NCBI RefSeq assembly: GCF_026213295.1
Contig: NC_079424.1
Span: 20,790,867 to 20,854,866, forward strand
Length of the DNA: 64,000 nucleotides
From: Gadus chalcogrammus
Taxonomy: Eukaryota; Chordata; Actinopteri; Gadiformes; Gadidae
Direction of reading: 5' to 3'
The notes under the pieces were generated by a model. That model saw only the letters and a program-made list of their open reading frames with translations. It made no database searches and had not been told where the DNA came from. This document shows positions 1 to 13,400 of the stretch, piece by piece. Numbering within the stretch: position 1 is the stretch's first letter; each line of letters begins with the position of its first letter. The position numbers and the translations under genes are program-made.

Positions 1-417
1 TTGGGATACACAAGTATACAATAAAACCAAGTAAATAACCATAGCCAAATGCACTACTTATAGTGCAATCAATGGATTCATTCAATTGAATTCGTTAAAA
101 TTATGAATTATGTCAATCTTCATATTGGAACATCTAACAGAATGGTGCTATGGCGCAAAATAAATGGATAAACTGTTGATCCAAAGCAGACAAGTCTGAC
201 AAGCTATTGTCTGTCGTCCCATGGCATCACAGAGCACAATACACCATGTCTGGCAAGCCTATTCTATAATCACTCTGGGATTTCACCTCCCTGAAGATTG
301 ACTTTCTTACCACTAACGGACAATAGACTTAATACACCAGCACAATAACCTGAGAAGGAGTCCTAATAAAGGAAAAGACTGTCGCTTTTGTCGTGTACTA
401 GGTCAGTGTCTCACTGA
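1..417. other. No gene or named repeat seen
   Basis: AT-rich single-copy-looking sequence at the window edge. I see no open frame with splice context and no terminal repeat. Confidence 0.5.
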
Positions 418-513
418 TGTTTGTGTGTGTGCCGGTGTGTGTCTGTGTGTGTGTGTTTGTGTGCGAGTTTGTGTATGTGTGAGTTTGTGCATGTGTGTGT
501 GTGTGTGTGTGAG

Positions 514-597
<84 letters not shown>

Positions 598-735
598 TGT
601 GTGTGATGCACACATGTTTTTGTTTACATGTATATCTGTGTGCACGCCGGCATGTGTGGCGTTTGTTGCGTGCGCATCCATATAGACGTGTCACCTGTGT
701 GTGTGTGTGTGTTTGTGCGTGTGTGTGTCTATTTG
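418..735. repeat. TG/CA microsatellite block
   Basis: Mostly (TG)n with a nearly pure run of about 75 bp around 518-594, flanked by impure TG, TTTG and GAG interruptions and a second short run at 698-730. The long His-Thr or Val-Cys open frames here are translation shadows of the dinucleotide repeat. Confidence 0.95.
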
Positions 736-1320
736 TCTGAGTGAAACCAAAGTATAAGGGACCTAGCATCAGCGTTAACTCTGACACTGAGCTGCGTGGG
801 GTAGACAAAGGCAAGGCTGGGGGGGGGGGAACAATGACAGCCAGCATATTGTTACAGTATAAAACAGGCCCAAGGTTCTCAAGTACTCCGTCTACATTGT
901 GTTGGGGCAGGAGAGGGTATAAGGCTGTACTGCGACTGGATGAGGGACTGGAACGGCCTGACATCTGGGGATATTAACCGCGCTTTAACGGCGAAGGTGA
1001 GCCCACTGACAGTGGCTGACATCATGCTCATTTACCTTTACTTTATTTACTCTTAATCTATTGTCTTTGTCGTACTCTGATAAGATACCATCTTGGATTG
1101 CGTTGTTTGGTGGTGGGGTGGAGTCATGAAGTTCAGTTTAGTTGGGTTTAGGTTCGATTTGTCATGCCAAAACACAGAACCTACTTCCTTGGTGGCCAAC
1201 AAATATAGATATTCAGCTAGTTTTATAATTGTTGTTATATATATGTTATTGACCTCATTCTTTGGTATTTATGCCTATAATACTGGCCAATTTTTCTTTC
1301 TCTCGCTGCTGTTAGGCAAG

Positions 1321-3278
<1,958 letters not shown>

Positions 3279-3955
3279 TATAAACGACTTGAGGAGGGAC
3301 TTTCCTCTGTTACGGAGTTTCAATGTCTCTACACATGACCCCTGCCAGATATGCCAATATAAAAAGTACAGCATTGAATGTTAGTATTTTCTTTACACAA
3401 ATGAATGGGTACATGGACATCATTTCTACACGAAATAGGCATGCATAGGTTTTCGGTCCCCAAGCAGAATCATCGAGACATTAAAAGAAGGTTGGAAAAT
3501 AATATGCCTACGTTCTTTTGATTTGATCATACGTTCCGTTCAGAGAGTTGTACCATCAGTGCAACACTCTCCAACACAAATACAAACCTTCATAGGGTTT
3601 AAGCAACTTTATACATTGTTGAAACGATCTACAGGGGAGAGCCGGGTCGATTGAAACACGGGACGATTGAAACACAGCGATTTCCTCGACAACCAGGCAA
3701 GTCTTTCACTAACGGTGCGGCCACACCAAACGCGTTAAGGCCTCCACACACCGGCGCCGACTAGCCGCGCGGCAGCGTTCCGCGCCGCGCCGCCCAACTA
3801 CTCTTCGAGACAGTGTTCTATTCCCGAGCGTCGCCGCCCCTGAAAAAGCGCTTTGTAAAAGCTGGTTTGTACATCCCGGGTCCCGTAGGCACCTCCATAT
3901 CTACCCCTCACCACTAGATGTCGCCCTCTTTCGTTTGTGATAAACAATTACGAGA

Positions 3956-4088
3956 ATGGACGATGAGAGACTGGTCGTCGAGGTGGAAAAATATGTCGAA
4001 TTGTATGACCAAAGTTCCCGTCATTACAAAGACAACTCCAAAAAGGTCATTGCCTGGCGAGCCATAGCTCTGGAGATTGGATCTTCAG
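3956..4088 (+). pseudogene. MADF/Myb-like DNA-binding exon of a Harbinger element
   Basis: ATG at 3956 opens 44 codons beginning MDDERLVVEVEKYVELYDQS and containing the MADF pattern (acidic start, Y-x-L-Y-D, then K-x-x-AW-x-x-IA). The exon ends in a consensus donor (CAG|GTGAGA) at 4088. In this superfamily the MADF/Myb-like protein helps bring the nuclease to DNA. No following exon was found inside the element, so this is probably a remnant. Confidence 0.6.
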
Positions 4089-4204
4089 GTGAGAAATCAA
4101 CAATGGTGGACTAAGTACCCAAAACATTAACCATAATGGGAAATAGACGAAATCAAGTCACATATAATCACACCATGTAGGTAGAAACCAGATTACTTGT
4201 AATA

Positions 4205-4330
4205 TATATATTTTTATTTAATGAAAGGCAACTTCATTCATATAGCACTTTTAATACATGAAGCAGACTCAAAGTGCTTCACATAGAAACATTCTCATAC
4301 AATAAAATAGATAAGTAAAAGGAAACACAG
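4205..4330. repeat. LINE/SINE tail-like repeat
   Basis: Contains the phrase 'catatagcacttttaataca' followed by a CAAAGTGCTTCACAT motif, which is typical of fish non-LTR element tails. It lies within the Harbinger unit. Short, no boundaries, low certainty. Confidence 0.35.
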
Positions 4331-5544
4331 GCAAAGCTCAAAAATGCATTGTCATGTATTAACTGTCTCTCTGGTATCAGATCATGTATTAACTGTCTCT
4401 CTGGATTTAGGGAAAAATAACATTAAGTGTCTCGAGCACTCAAATAAAATACACTGGCTACTGAATCCAGCACAGCAATAACATCACTGTATTTATCCCG
4501 AGGGATAAAAAAAAAGTATATATATGCAAAAGAGTATACCAGAGAGGGATAATAACTAGATTATAGGTCATCATATAGGCTGCACCATATGGTTCTGCCA
4601 TTGCACACTTAGTAGCGAATTGAAATATTGGCGTGCCTCTCAGGATCTGCACGGAGCTCCTGGACCAGATTGTGGCATACCCCCTGTTCTTGTCTCCGTT
4701 CATTGATGGGGTGCACACCCTTCGTCTTCTCCTTGCTCCTTGCAGGAGAAGAAGGGCAGCCCCCCTCTGTCTGGCAACAGTTATTTGTTCTGTTGAAATA
4801 AAAAAACCTCAATAAAATGTAAAAGAGCTTGCTCAATTAAAATGGATAACTACTGGCTGCATACATGTAAATGTGTGGCTATGTTAAGTATAGATAGATG
4901 GATAGATAGATAGATACTGTATTGGTCCCAATGGGGATCAATAAAGCCATCCAGGAGCTCAATACAATAAATACACACAATAACAATTGGCCTTAAAAGG
5001 TGACTGCACTATATACTAAAAAGGCTTAATAGAAGGTCCTGCAGTTATTGAGATTGTTGATGCAGTAGATGAATAATTGCAAAATATAAAATAAATAAGA
5101 AATGACAGTAAATAAAACGATAAAGTGCCCTACAAACTAAGTTGATCTGATGCTTGAAAACATACTTTCACTGCGCAGATTAGCCTACATCTTTCCAATT
5201 ATTCAGCCAAAAAGATGGAAAATAAATAAACTAGGCTATAATAGGCTACTCACCCATTGCGTTTCGTGTCTTTGCTGCGGTTGATTGACAGGTGACTTCC
5301 TGATTTTATACTGCAGCGCGGCCGTCGCGCCGCCTCCTGTTGGTGCTAGGGGCGTGCTTTTGACGCGCGTAAAATACGCGACGCTGCGCTGCGGCGCTGG
5401 TGTGTGGAGGCCTTTACTCGCGTTAGGGGCGTCAAAATTCGGCATTTTTGCATAGGGAACCATTGGTATAGGCGCGTAGACGCGTTACATGCGATGAAGC
5501 GTCAAGTTAGGGGCGTTACGCGCGTCAGACGCACGTAATTACGC

Positions 5545-6049
5545 AGAAATGTGCATTTTACTTTCATAATGTTCGCTCGGTGAATGTGAAGGATGTTTGG
5601 TTTGATAGTTATGACGAAGAGGGAACGCTCCGTTCACTTGCATGGACAGAGTCTCTGGTTACTAAGCAACCTCAACGTCTTGGCGGACTATATATCTGCT
5701 GATCAACACTACGAATGCTGGAAACACACCAGACACACCATGTGAAGTTATTTAACCCGATTATTGTTATTTATATCCGAGATTATTTAATCTAACCCGA
5801 TCTAAACTCTATCACCCAAACACGGCGGCGTTTGGGTTTCCTACCTCGGACTACAGGGCAGCCACGGCCGACAACTTTCTTTATTCTTGGTGGAAATAGT
5901 AACATAGTTACGCCATTAAATGCGTTTATGGAAACATTTTTAGCTAGAAATGTGCATTTTACTTTCGTAATGTTCGCTCGGTGAATGTGAAGGATGTTTG
6001 GTTTGATAGTTATGACGAAGAGGGAACGCTCCGTTCACTTGCATGGACA
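5545..6049. repeat. 104-bp direct repeat pair
   Basis: 5545-5648 and 5946-6049 are the same 104 bp with about one mismatch (core GTTCGCTCGGTGAATGTGAA), spaced by 401 bp. A third partial copy is at 33029-33082 and a diverged version lies in the tandem units at 31190-31260. This marks a dispersed, probably transposon-derived family. Confidence 0.85.
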
Positions 6050-6452
6050 TGGACTCATCTAGGCGAGTGACGTAGGCGCGTATGGCGCGTACACCTTTAG
6101 TTCAGCAAGCAAGACTGACCAACCCCAGGAAATTTTGTGTAATGACATCATACTGTTCAAATGTTATCCCCGCAAACCAGTTTTCGATGAGGCAAGTACA
6201 ATCTTCTGTGCTGCAATTCTTTTGTAATAAACAGTTGTGTTATTTGTTTCATGGCATAATAATATACAATAATGTTCAATGTCAGAATTTTGAATTTAAG
6301 AGGCAAAAAAGGTTTAAGTGCCTGTGCCAGTCGGGACGATTGAAACACTTGTTTCAAACGTCCCGCACGTCATCAGTTTGTTTAAAATAAAGAACAGGAT
6401 GTTCAACTACCCTAAACATGACTTAGGACAGGGAAATAAGTAGGCCTAAATT

Positions 6453-7275
6453 CAGAGGCAGACAGAGTACACAGCTTCCTTACTTGAGTAAAAGTATAGA
6501 TACCCCTCGCTAAATTTTACTCAAGTACAAGTAAAAGTACTACAGTCAGATGTCTACTTAAGTAAAAGTACTGAAGTACTTGTTTTTAAAAAGTACTTGA
6601 GTATCAAGAGTACATTTTCTAAATATTGCATTACTACTGCCACAGTGCTTACATTTATGTATAGAAACCTCCTACATGGAGTCATGAAAAATGTTAATAC
6701 CTTGGAGAATGTAAAAGGAATTGAAAGTAAAATCAAGTCATTTTCATCTTTTTACCATGGCAATAGCACAATAGTATACAGTATACTCAAGAACATATAA
6801 ACAATTGCTCATCATACATAAATACGTAATATCAGAAAATAAAATTCAGCTAACAATTGTATGTATGTGTGAGTTTCTCTGTTTTTTCATCAATCAAATC
6901 AACAATCGTCTCATCTAAATCTGACCATGGAGCTGACTTTGGCGGAAAGCGAAGCTGATTGCTGATAGGCTGAAGGCTGTCCTAATCAGTGGCGCCTGCA
7001 CAATCCAATCACGTTTGAGAGGGAAACAACAAATTGAGGGTGTCCATGATTTTTCTTTTCTCCTTTTATTTTTTATTTTTTAGAAGAAGTAACGGGTACT
7101 CACGGTTATGGATAAAAATGTAGCGGAGTAAAGAGTACAATATTTGCCTCTCAAATTTACTTCAGTAAAGTCATGAGTACTCCCCAAAAATGATACTTGA
7201 GTCGAGTACAGATCCCTCAAAATTGTACTTAAGTACTGTACTCAAGTAAATGTACTCCGTTACTGTCCGGCTCTG
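6453..7275. mobile_element. hAT-type non-autonomous element
   Basis: Ends are CAGAGGCAGACAGAGTAC at 6453 and the inverse of CAGAGCCGGACAGTAACGGA at 7275. Many short AAGTACT/ACTCAAGTA motifs fill both flanks of the element. Target-site copies CCTAAATT (6445-6452) and CATAAATT (7276-7283) match at 7 of 8 bases, as expected for hAT. No transposase frame is present; the interior is AT-rich. Confidence 0.8.
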
Positions 7276-7689
7276 CATAAATTAAACCAAAATGTAGTCG
7301 TCCAACTGGTATAAAAGAAGAAAGGTGTGTTTTAATCAAAATGTGCATCTTGACAATTATGTGAAATTTTAGCAATGACGAGAACACTAGTATGTTGTCC
7401 GGTATGTTAGAAGAGTAAGGTCAATAGTTTATTTTTAAAATATGCTGTTTCATTCGTCCCGCATGTGTGTTTCAAACGTCCCGACTAAGCGGGTAAGTTG
7501 AAACAAATGTGAACTTACTTTCAAAGTTAAAAACAGCTCGATCATCCAACACATGTATTCAATTACACTTGTAACTAAGAGAACACACATGTGAGTTGTT
7601 GATCACATGTTAAAATTATTTGTATACGTAACGTCATCTTTGAAAAAGACGCTTAACTGAAAACTGTTTCAATCGACCCGGCTCTCCCC

Positions 7690-8212
7690 CACTTTGAAAC
7701 GTATATTTTTGGAAAGCTGTAGGATTTAAAAACACAGAACAAACATCATATAAGGCTATGGACAGCAAGAAGAAAATATCCTACACATCCATTTTCAGCT
7801 CAATCGATAGCCGTATATATACTGTACGTGGCAACTTAACATTTTTTGCCATCAAACATTGCACACACTGATGTAAATAAATGTATTCTATGCTTTATTG
7901 AGACCACATGGCATTGAATCTTTCATACCTAATTGGACTTCATATTTGTAGTGCTAATACCAGTCCTGAACAGCTTCTCATTTTACACAAAGAGTGGTCA
8001 ACACAACACCACACAGAAGTGTGGTGTTGTGATATACTGAACAAGTTCAGAAAGGGTCTGAGGTAAGTCAGACCCCACATGTCCTGCGTTCCAATACTGT
8101 CATATACTAATTAGTACTAATTACTGGTCCTCGGCTGAGCTCACGAATTTCGATATGTGGCGCTCCAGGTGTGCTGATCAGTGAAACCACCTGTAGCATG
8201 TCCCATTTGTAT
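7690..8212. other. Non-coding stretch with one strong hairpin
   Basis: No gene seen. A perfect 13-bp stem with an AGAA loop (CACAACACCACAC at 8002-8014 and its complement at 8019-8031) is the only clear structure. Confidence 0.6.
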
Positions 8213-8556
8213 TGTGGTGAGCAGCGCGGGAAGGACGAGACAGGAGCCCAGGTTAAGCGATGTATGGGGCACTCTCGTGCCCCATACACCGCACGACTAC
8301 GAGAGCTGCCTTTATTTAACACGACACACAACACACAGCGCCCCGCACACCCAACCAACAGACATGCAACTCTCCGTAACGGTTGCCGGCAACACTACAC
8401 ACAACAAGCAACACTCCACAACACACAACTACATTCTACTGAGCACACACCCCAAACCCGTTAACCCCAACACAAAAAGGCAATAAAACCCCTTTTCCCC
8501 AACCGGCATCTCGGATCCCCAGAATCCCCGGCGCGATCCCCGTAGGAGTCGCCACA
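8213..8556 (-). mobile_element. Solo gypsy-type LTR
   Basis: Read on the minus strand the block starts TGTGGCGACTCCTACGGGG and ends GCTGCTCACCACA (TG...CA), with an AATAAA signal (GTGTTAAATAAAGGCAGC) before the 3' end. It is followed on the minus strand by about 100 bp of leader-like sequence and then unrelated DNA, so it is a solo or truncated copy. Family assignment rests on size, ends and poly(A) signal only. Confidence 0.6.
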
Positions 8557-8558
8557 CA

Positions 8559-9610
8559 GCCCCCACCTTAGGGGTCAGACGTCCCGACGACCCCAACACA
8601 GGGCTCCAAACTGCAACCAAATGTTCGCGCATGTGCGACCAGTAAATTTGTCAATGAATCAGGAATCTTTAGCAGGCCAATGAGTGTAAGAAGGATAGGG
8701 AATTACCACTGTAAATGGCTAATGTGTCGAGGTGGAGGGTCCTAGAGATTATCGAGTGCGCGTAAACGTCTGTGCGAAGGAGAACGATTTCACAATCTGC
8801 TACGTGCATTTACAATGAGCAAGCAAATGATTGACTCGTTCTTCTGACCTACGGCTAGTGTGCCAGTGCAATTCAGTCCTGCATGGGTCTTATTTTACAA
8901 ACCCCGCACCCGCCCGTACCCGCAATACTACCCGCAATACATCCGACCCGTGTTCCGACAGTCGTACGACCAGAACCCCTATAAATTGATATCGACACCC
9001 AACCCGCACCCGATGGAAAATTAGAAACATTCGATGGGAATAACACTATCTGGTGTTTGGCTTGGTGCTTTAGATTGTTGTGCAAAAAAAGCACATCATC
9101 CACTGTTGACGATTTTGACGATCTCAAAACCCGCGGCCGACCCGCGCTGTTCAGTCGTCCGACCCGACTCGTTTCATCCAAATTGTGCGGGTCACCCGAA
9201 CCAGTGCAGGACTCTGCTTCAGGTGCCATAAAGGGCTTTTCACACGGGAGTGGGTTTGTCGGGTCTGATATTGCATTCTCAATGGAGAGCCGAGCGGGCA
9301 GAGAGGAGGCTCAGCGTCCTGTCAAGCGGCACGACAAGCGGGCGCACTCCCGTGAATCTGTCGCTTCTGTACTTGTCGAACGCATGCATGCGCAAACCTG
9401 GGAACTGTTGGGATAGATGTGAATCACAATAAAATGTGACACTGAATTTGAAACAGCACATTGTAATTTCTGCATCTATTATCAAAATAGTTATTAGTTA
9501 TACAGGGAATATTAGTAGAAATGTGAATATTTGATTGGCATGTTGATGAACAGTGTGTGCCCGTAAAATTTCTGGTTGCGCCCCTAAAATTTTCAGTTAG
9601 GGAAAAACAG
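8559..9610. other. Repeat-derived non-coding stretch
   Basis: No gene seen. Around 8900-9190 there are clusters of CCCGCACCC/CGACCCG motifs, again seen near 28735-28790, which suggest an old dispersed element. Boundaries could not be set. Confidence 0.45.
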
Positions 9611-10806
9611 TGCTCACAGTGAAAAAAATAAGTCTGGAGCCCTGCAACACCCAATGCACAGTCCCGAGTGTTCAGGGGGCCAGCGCCGCCGCCTTGGCCC
9701 CTGCCAGTGGCGGCCCCGTTGCGGTACAGCCTTCCTCCCTGGTTGGGACGCCCGTCTCCAACTGTCCGCAGAGGTACTGGGGGTGTGGTCGGGGACCACC
9801 TCTATCGGGGCCCCCACCAGTTTCTGCCGTAGGGGGGCACTGGAGGAGGAGGAGGGCCGTAGGAGGGCCGTAGGAGGGCCGTAGGAGGGCCGTTCGGGGA
9901 CCACATTCTCCGCCGTCTGGCCCGTCGCCGGCCATGCCGGCGGTTGGGATGGGCTGGGAGCTGTCCAGTCCACCCGCATTCCTTGACCCGCCGACACTGC
10001 TCCGGCTCGAGGTCCGGTGGCCTTGGTGGCCCGGACCCGTTCCTCGTCCTGCCCGGACTGGGAAGACACTGTCGGCCCCAGCCGCGTCCACCCAGGCACC
10101 ACAACGACGGCAGCAGTGCTTGGCCGGACCAGACTGGTCCTGGCAATCATCTCCCTGCAGGCTGGGTTGGTCGGAGAGCTCCCGCTCCGCCTGTTCCGCC
10201 ACGTAGAGAGCCACATCGAGGGTCGGGGGCATGGTGAGGCGGACGTGCTGCCCCAGCCGCGGTTGGGCCAGTCCTTGAAGGAAGGCATGCAGGGCTACCT
10301 CATCCCTAACCGCAGCAGGGATGCCTGGATAACCTCGCTGGGTGTACAGCTGCAAGTCCGCTGTGTAGGCCCCCAACCGTTCCCCCTCCTGGCCGCGGCG
10401 TCTATTTAGCAGCTGCCGGCTGTGGCTGCCAACGGCGCGCTGCCCGAAACGCCTCTCCAAGGCCCGCGTCAGAGCCCCGAGGTCCCGTTGGTCCGCTGGG
10501 GCAAGGTCCAGAAGAGCCTGCACCGCCGTTCCTTCCAACGCTAGGGCGAGGCGGACGGCCGCCTCCCCGGCACCCCAGCCGTTGTGCCACTCAGCGAGCC
10601 GGCTCCAGCTGCGTTGCCCCGGAGAACTTCGGCTGCTTAACCGCTGTCCTGGCAGCTGCTGGTTCCCCGGCCATTCCGGTCGTGGTCACAGGGGGGCCCT
10701 GCGCTCCCCTAGCGCAGGGTGCGTCGGCGTCGGTTGGGGTCTCCATGTGCTCGACCGTGAAGCCCTCTCCGCTTGAGCAGGCCACATCCCACTTCTGACA
10801 CCAATG
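9611..10806 (-). mobile_element. Second Ty3/gypsy element: leader and gag fragment
   Basis: On the minus strand, TGGTGTCAGAAGTGGGATG at 10803 looks like the primer-binding/leader start of a gypsy element. It is followed by a gag reading METPTDADAP, then KQPKFSGATQLEPA and, in another frame, ALTRALERRFGQRAVG. The gag is broken by frameshifts and fades out near 9611. It abuts the reverse transcriptase of the next element directly, with no LTR between. A run of about four 11-bp units (GAGGGCCGTAG) at 9852-9895 shifts the reading frame. Confidence 0.75.
9672..10538 (-). pseudogene. Gypsy gag (capsid) open frame, degraded
   Basis: The minus-strand frame starts near 10538 and gives about 288 residues. 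The first 170 resemble a retrotransposon capsid domain: LLDLAPADQRDLGALTRALE, then RLGAYTADLQLYTQRGYPG, then VALHAFLQGLAQPRLGQHVR. Beyond about residue 170 the frame becomes Pro/Arg/Gly-rich nonsense across the 11-bp repeats. No zinc knuckle is intact, although CCRRCG remains. Structural protein of an LTR element; not a host gene. Confidence 0.65.
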
Positions 10807-11800
10807 TGGTCGTTCAGGGGGCTGGCCAGCGTGGCAAACCCGGGAATGAACCGCTGGTGGTACTCAACGAGTCCTAAGAACGATTTCACCTGTTTTTTGG
10901 TGCGGGGTTGGGGCCAGTCCCGAATGGCGGCCACTTTGCTCTCCTGTGGTCGGACGTTCCCCCGCCCTACCTGGTACCCCAGGTACGCCGTCTCCTCCAG
11001 CCCGAAGAGACACTTGGCTGGGTTGGCCGTGAGGCCCGCCTTCCGCATCTCCCCCAGCACCGCCCTCAGCTAGCGGATGTGGACATCCCAGCTTGGGCTG
11101 TAGATGATTATGTCGTCGATGGTCTAGTGGGGGCCTCACGAGCTGGTCCATCATGCACTGGAAGGTGGCCGGAGCGCCATGTACTCCGAAGGGTAAGAGG
11201 GTGTACTGATACAGCCCCCCTGGCGTCGAGAACGCCGTCTTCTCCCGGGCAGCCCGGGTCAACGGTACCTGCCAATACCCCTTGGTCAGGTCCAGGGTCA
11301 TGAGGTACCGGGCTGGTCCAAGGCGTTCAATCAGCTCGTCCAACCGGGGCATGGGGTAGGCATCGAACTCGGATGCGTCGCCTCCGGAAGTCGTTGCAAA
11401 ACCGGTAGCTCCCATCTGGCTTCAGTACGAGGACTACCGGGCTGGACCAGGCACTGCGAGACTCCTCGATGACACCGAGCTGTAGCATCCGGCGTACCTC
11501 GGCCTGGATGGCCTCCCTCCGGGCCTCCGGGATCCTATGGGGGGGAACTCTCACCTTCACCTCCCGGCCCCGTCCGGATGTCATGCTGGGCGATCGTGGT
11601 CCTACCCGGCAGCTCGGAGAATACGTCCCGGTGCTGCATGATGACCTCTCCGAGGTCTTGCTTCTGGGCCGGGCTGAGGTCCTCCCCCACCGAAACCTTT
11701 GGGATCTCACGTTGGGCCGCCAGCACTAGGGGGGCCGGGTCAGGGGGTCCCCCTCCCCCTCTCCACTGCTTCAAGATGTTGACGTGGTACACTTGGGTAG
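10806..11800 (-). pseudogene. Reverse transcriptase of the Gmr1-like element, broken
   Basis: Reads ARREAIQAEVRRMLQLGVIE, then WSSPVVLVLKPDGSYRFCND, YPMPRLDELIERLGPARYLM, TLDLTKGYWQVPL, LLPFGVHGAPATFQCMMDQL, and after a frame change LTANPAKCLFGLEETAYLGY and VKSFLGLVEYHQRFIPGFAT. The catalytic x-I-D-D box at about 11113 is in a frame preceded by a stop two codons upstream. At least two frameshifts separate the blocks. RNase H, which should follow in this family, is absent because the copy ends near 10806. Confidence 0.85.
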
Positions 11801-12575
11801 GCTTCCGCCTCCCTGGTTGTCTAACCTGGTAGTTTACGTCACCCACCCGTTCCACTACCTCATACGGTCCCTGCCACCTCATACGGTTCGCAACTGGGCT
11901 CCCCGGTTGTAGACCGTCACCTGGGCCTGCTGGGCTTGCCGGAGGTGTTCCCGGACGATGGGCCACACCTGGGTCATGCGTCCCTCACCTGCTCTGCTTC
12001 ACCTGCAGGAGCCTGAGTAATTCCTTCATTACGCGTGACATGAAGCATGAACCCTGATCCGTTAGAACTTCCTTGGCTATCCCCACCCGACTAAACAATA
12101 GCATGAATTCCCGGGCTACCGCTTTTGCGGTGGCTGCACGCAAGGGTAGAGCCTCGGGGTACTGGGTGGCGTAGTCCACTAGTACCAGGATGTACCGGTG
12201 ACCCCGGCTTGTCTTGGGCAGGGGCCCCACCATGTCTAGAGCTATACGGTCAAAGGGGGTGTCGATGATCAGCATGGGGACGAGAGGGTACCTGACTGTG
12301 GCCCTAGGCGCGACCCTCTGGCACTCGGGGCAACCCTGACAGTGACGCTCTACGTCCCGCTTGACCCCCGGCCAGTAGAACCTCGCCAGGACCCGTTCCC
12401 GGGTTTTGTCCATCCCCAGGTGGGCTCCCAGGAGGTGGGTGTGGGCCATATAAAGCACCTTGCTTACATACACTCGGGGCACTACCAACTGTTCCCTCAC
12501 TCCCCCCTCTACTTCTGCTACCCGGTACAACAGTTCCCCCCTAGTGGTGAAGTGTGGGTATGGCAGGTGACTCAC
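11800..12575 (-). pseudogene. Integrase of the Gmr1-like element, internally deleted
   Basis: The N-terminal HHCC zinc domain is visible (HTHLLGAHLGMDKTRERVLA ... HCQGCPECQ), then the catalytic core with the first two acidic residues (LDMVGPLPK, LTDQGSCFMS). After LLRLLQVKQSR near 11985 the reading jumps to the C-terminal part (VWPIVREHLRQAQQAQV, then GPYEVVERVGDVNYQVRQPG). The stretch normally holding the third acidic residue (YHPQTDGLVERFN-type) is missing, so a deletion of several hundred bases is inferred. The protein could not be active. Confidence 0.85.
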
Positions 12576-12730
12576 CGAGTCTCGGGGCTGGCTCCAGGCG
12601 TGCTTCAGGGCCTCGTCTTGTAGCTGGGCGCCGGCGAACTGGCCTGGTCGGGCCGAACCTTCCGCCCTCCCCAGTAAAAAGTCTGAGAACTCGGTCAGGG
12701 GGGAACTCTCCGGCTCCTCCGGGGGGTTGC

Positions 12731-13400
12731 TCAGATGCCCTGAGGGTGTCCGGGGTGTCGGCGTGGGGGCCCGGCGACCCGGATCGGACGGTCCCTCCTC
12801 CCCCCGTGCTGATCGGGGAACCCGGTGGTGACGGACCGTTCCCCTCGGACTCCTGGTCGTCTACCGTCGACTCCCCGTGGGATATCGGGACTCGTGTAGC
12901 TCCACAGGCCGGCCGCGCTCCCCTCGCCCCTCTGCGGGTAGGCTCTCTCCTGCCTCGGGATTCTCGGCCCAGGTCCCAGAGCCGGTGAAATATCGGGCAG
13001 TCCGTCCTGATTAGGAGTGGCACCGGGAGGTGGGGTACAATCCCTACCCGAGCCGTGAACACCCCACGTGGTGTCCGGATGACCACATGGCAGGTCTCGT
13101 AAGTCTGTGTTTCCCCGTGCACGCAGGCCACCTCCATGGGGTCTCCCCTCCCGCCCTCCGGCCAGGTCGGGGCGGAGGAGGGTGACCACGCTTCCGGTGT
13201 CCAGTACGGCCTGCGTGTCCCGGTTCATGACCCATGCCGGAATGGTCGGGCTCCCAGACGGTCCTTGCGTCCAACAGGTCGCCAGCATACAGGGCGGGCC
13301 CCTCCCTCTGTCCGCGTAGGCTGACGGCATCGGCACATCCCGGTCTCCAGGGCAGTAGCGGGCGAGGTGGCCGGGCTGTCCGCACTCGTAGCACCGCCGC
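12731..13400 (-). pseudogene. Zinc knuckle and aspartic protease of the Gmr1-like element
   Basis: Minus strand 13381-13340 encodes a CCHC knuckle (CYECGQPGHLARYC). Downstream in the same frame is AVLDTGSVVTLLRPDLAG, the catalytic DTG motif of a retroelement protease, near 13205-13150. The gag frame (14097-13225) differs from this one, so a frameshift lies near 13400. The sequence up to 12576 is Pro/Gly/Arg-rich and out of frame in places. Confidence 0.75.

Larger units (their letters stand above)
3738..5413. mobile_element. PIF/Harbinger-type transposon, degraded
   Basis: Inverted ends AGGCCTCCACACACC at 3738 and at 5399-5413, flanked on both sides by TTA (3735-3737 and 5414-5416), the 3-bp target duplication typical of Harbinger elements. 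It holds a MADF-domain exon on the plus strand (3956-4088) and, on the minus strand around 4620-4740, a fragment reading ERRQEQGVCHNLVQELRADP, which resembles the N-terminal part of Harbinger nucleases. Both proteins of the family are thus represented only by relics. Confidence 0.8.
3634..7689. mobile_element. Outer DNA transposon with 24-bp inverted ends, hosting nested insertions
   Basis: The left end at 3634 reads GGGGAGAGCCGGGTCGATTG followed by AAAC, and the right end at 7666-7689 is its exact reverse complement. Subterminal copies of a GGACGATTGAAACAC-type motif recur at 3660, 6333 and (inverted) near 7462. No transposase is visible. At least two other elements sit inside it: the Harbinger-type unit at 3738-5413 and the hAT unit at 6453-7275. 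Superfamily not assigned. Confidence 0.75.

Noticed and set aside
398..964. Long His/Thr and Val/Cys open frames
   Set aside because: They are translations of the TG/CA microsatellite; no splice or codon evidence.
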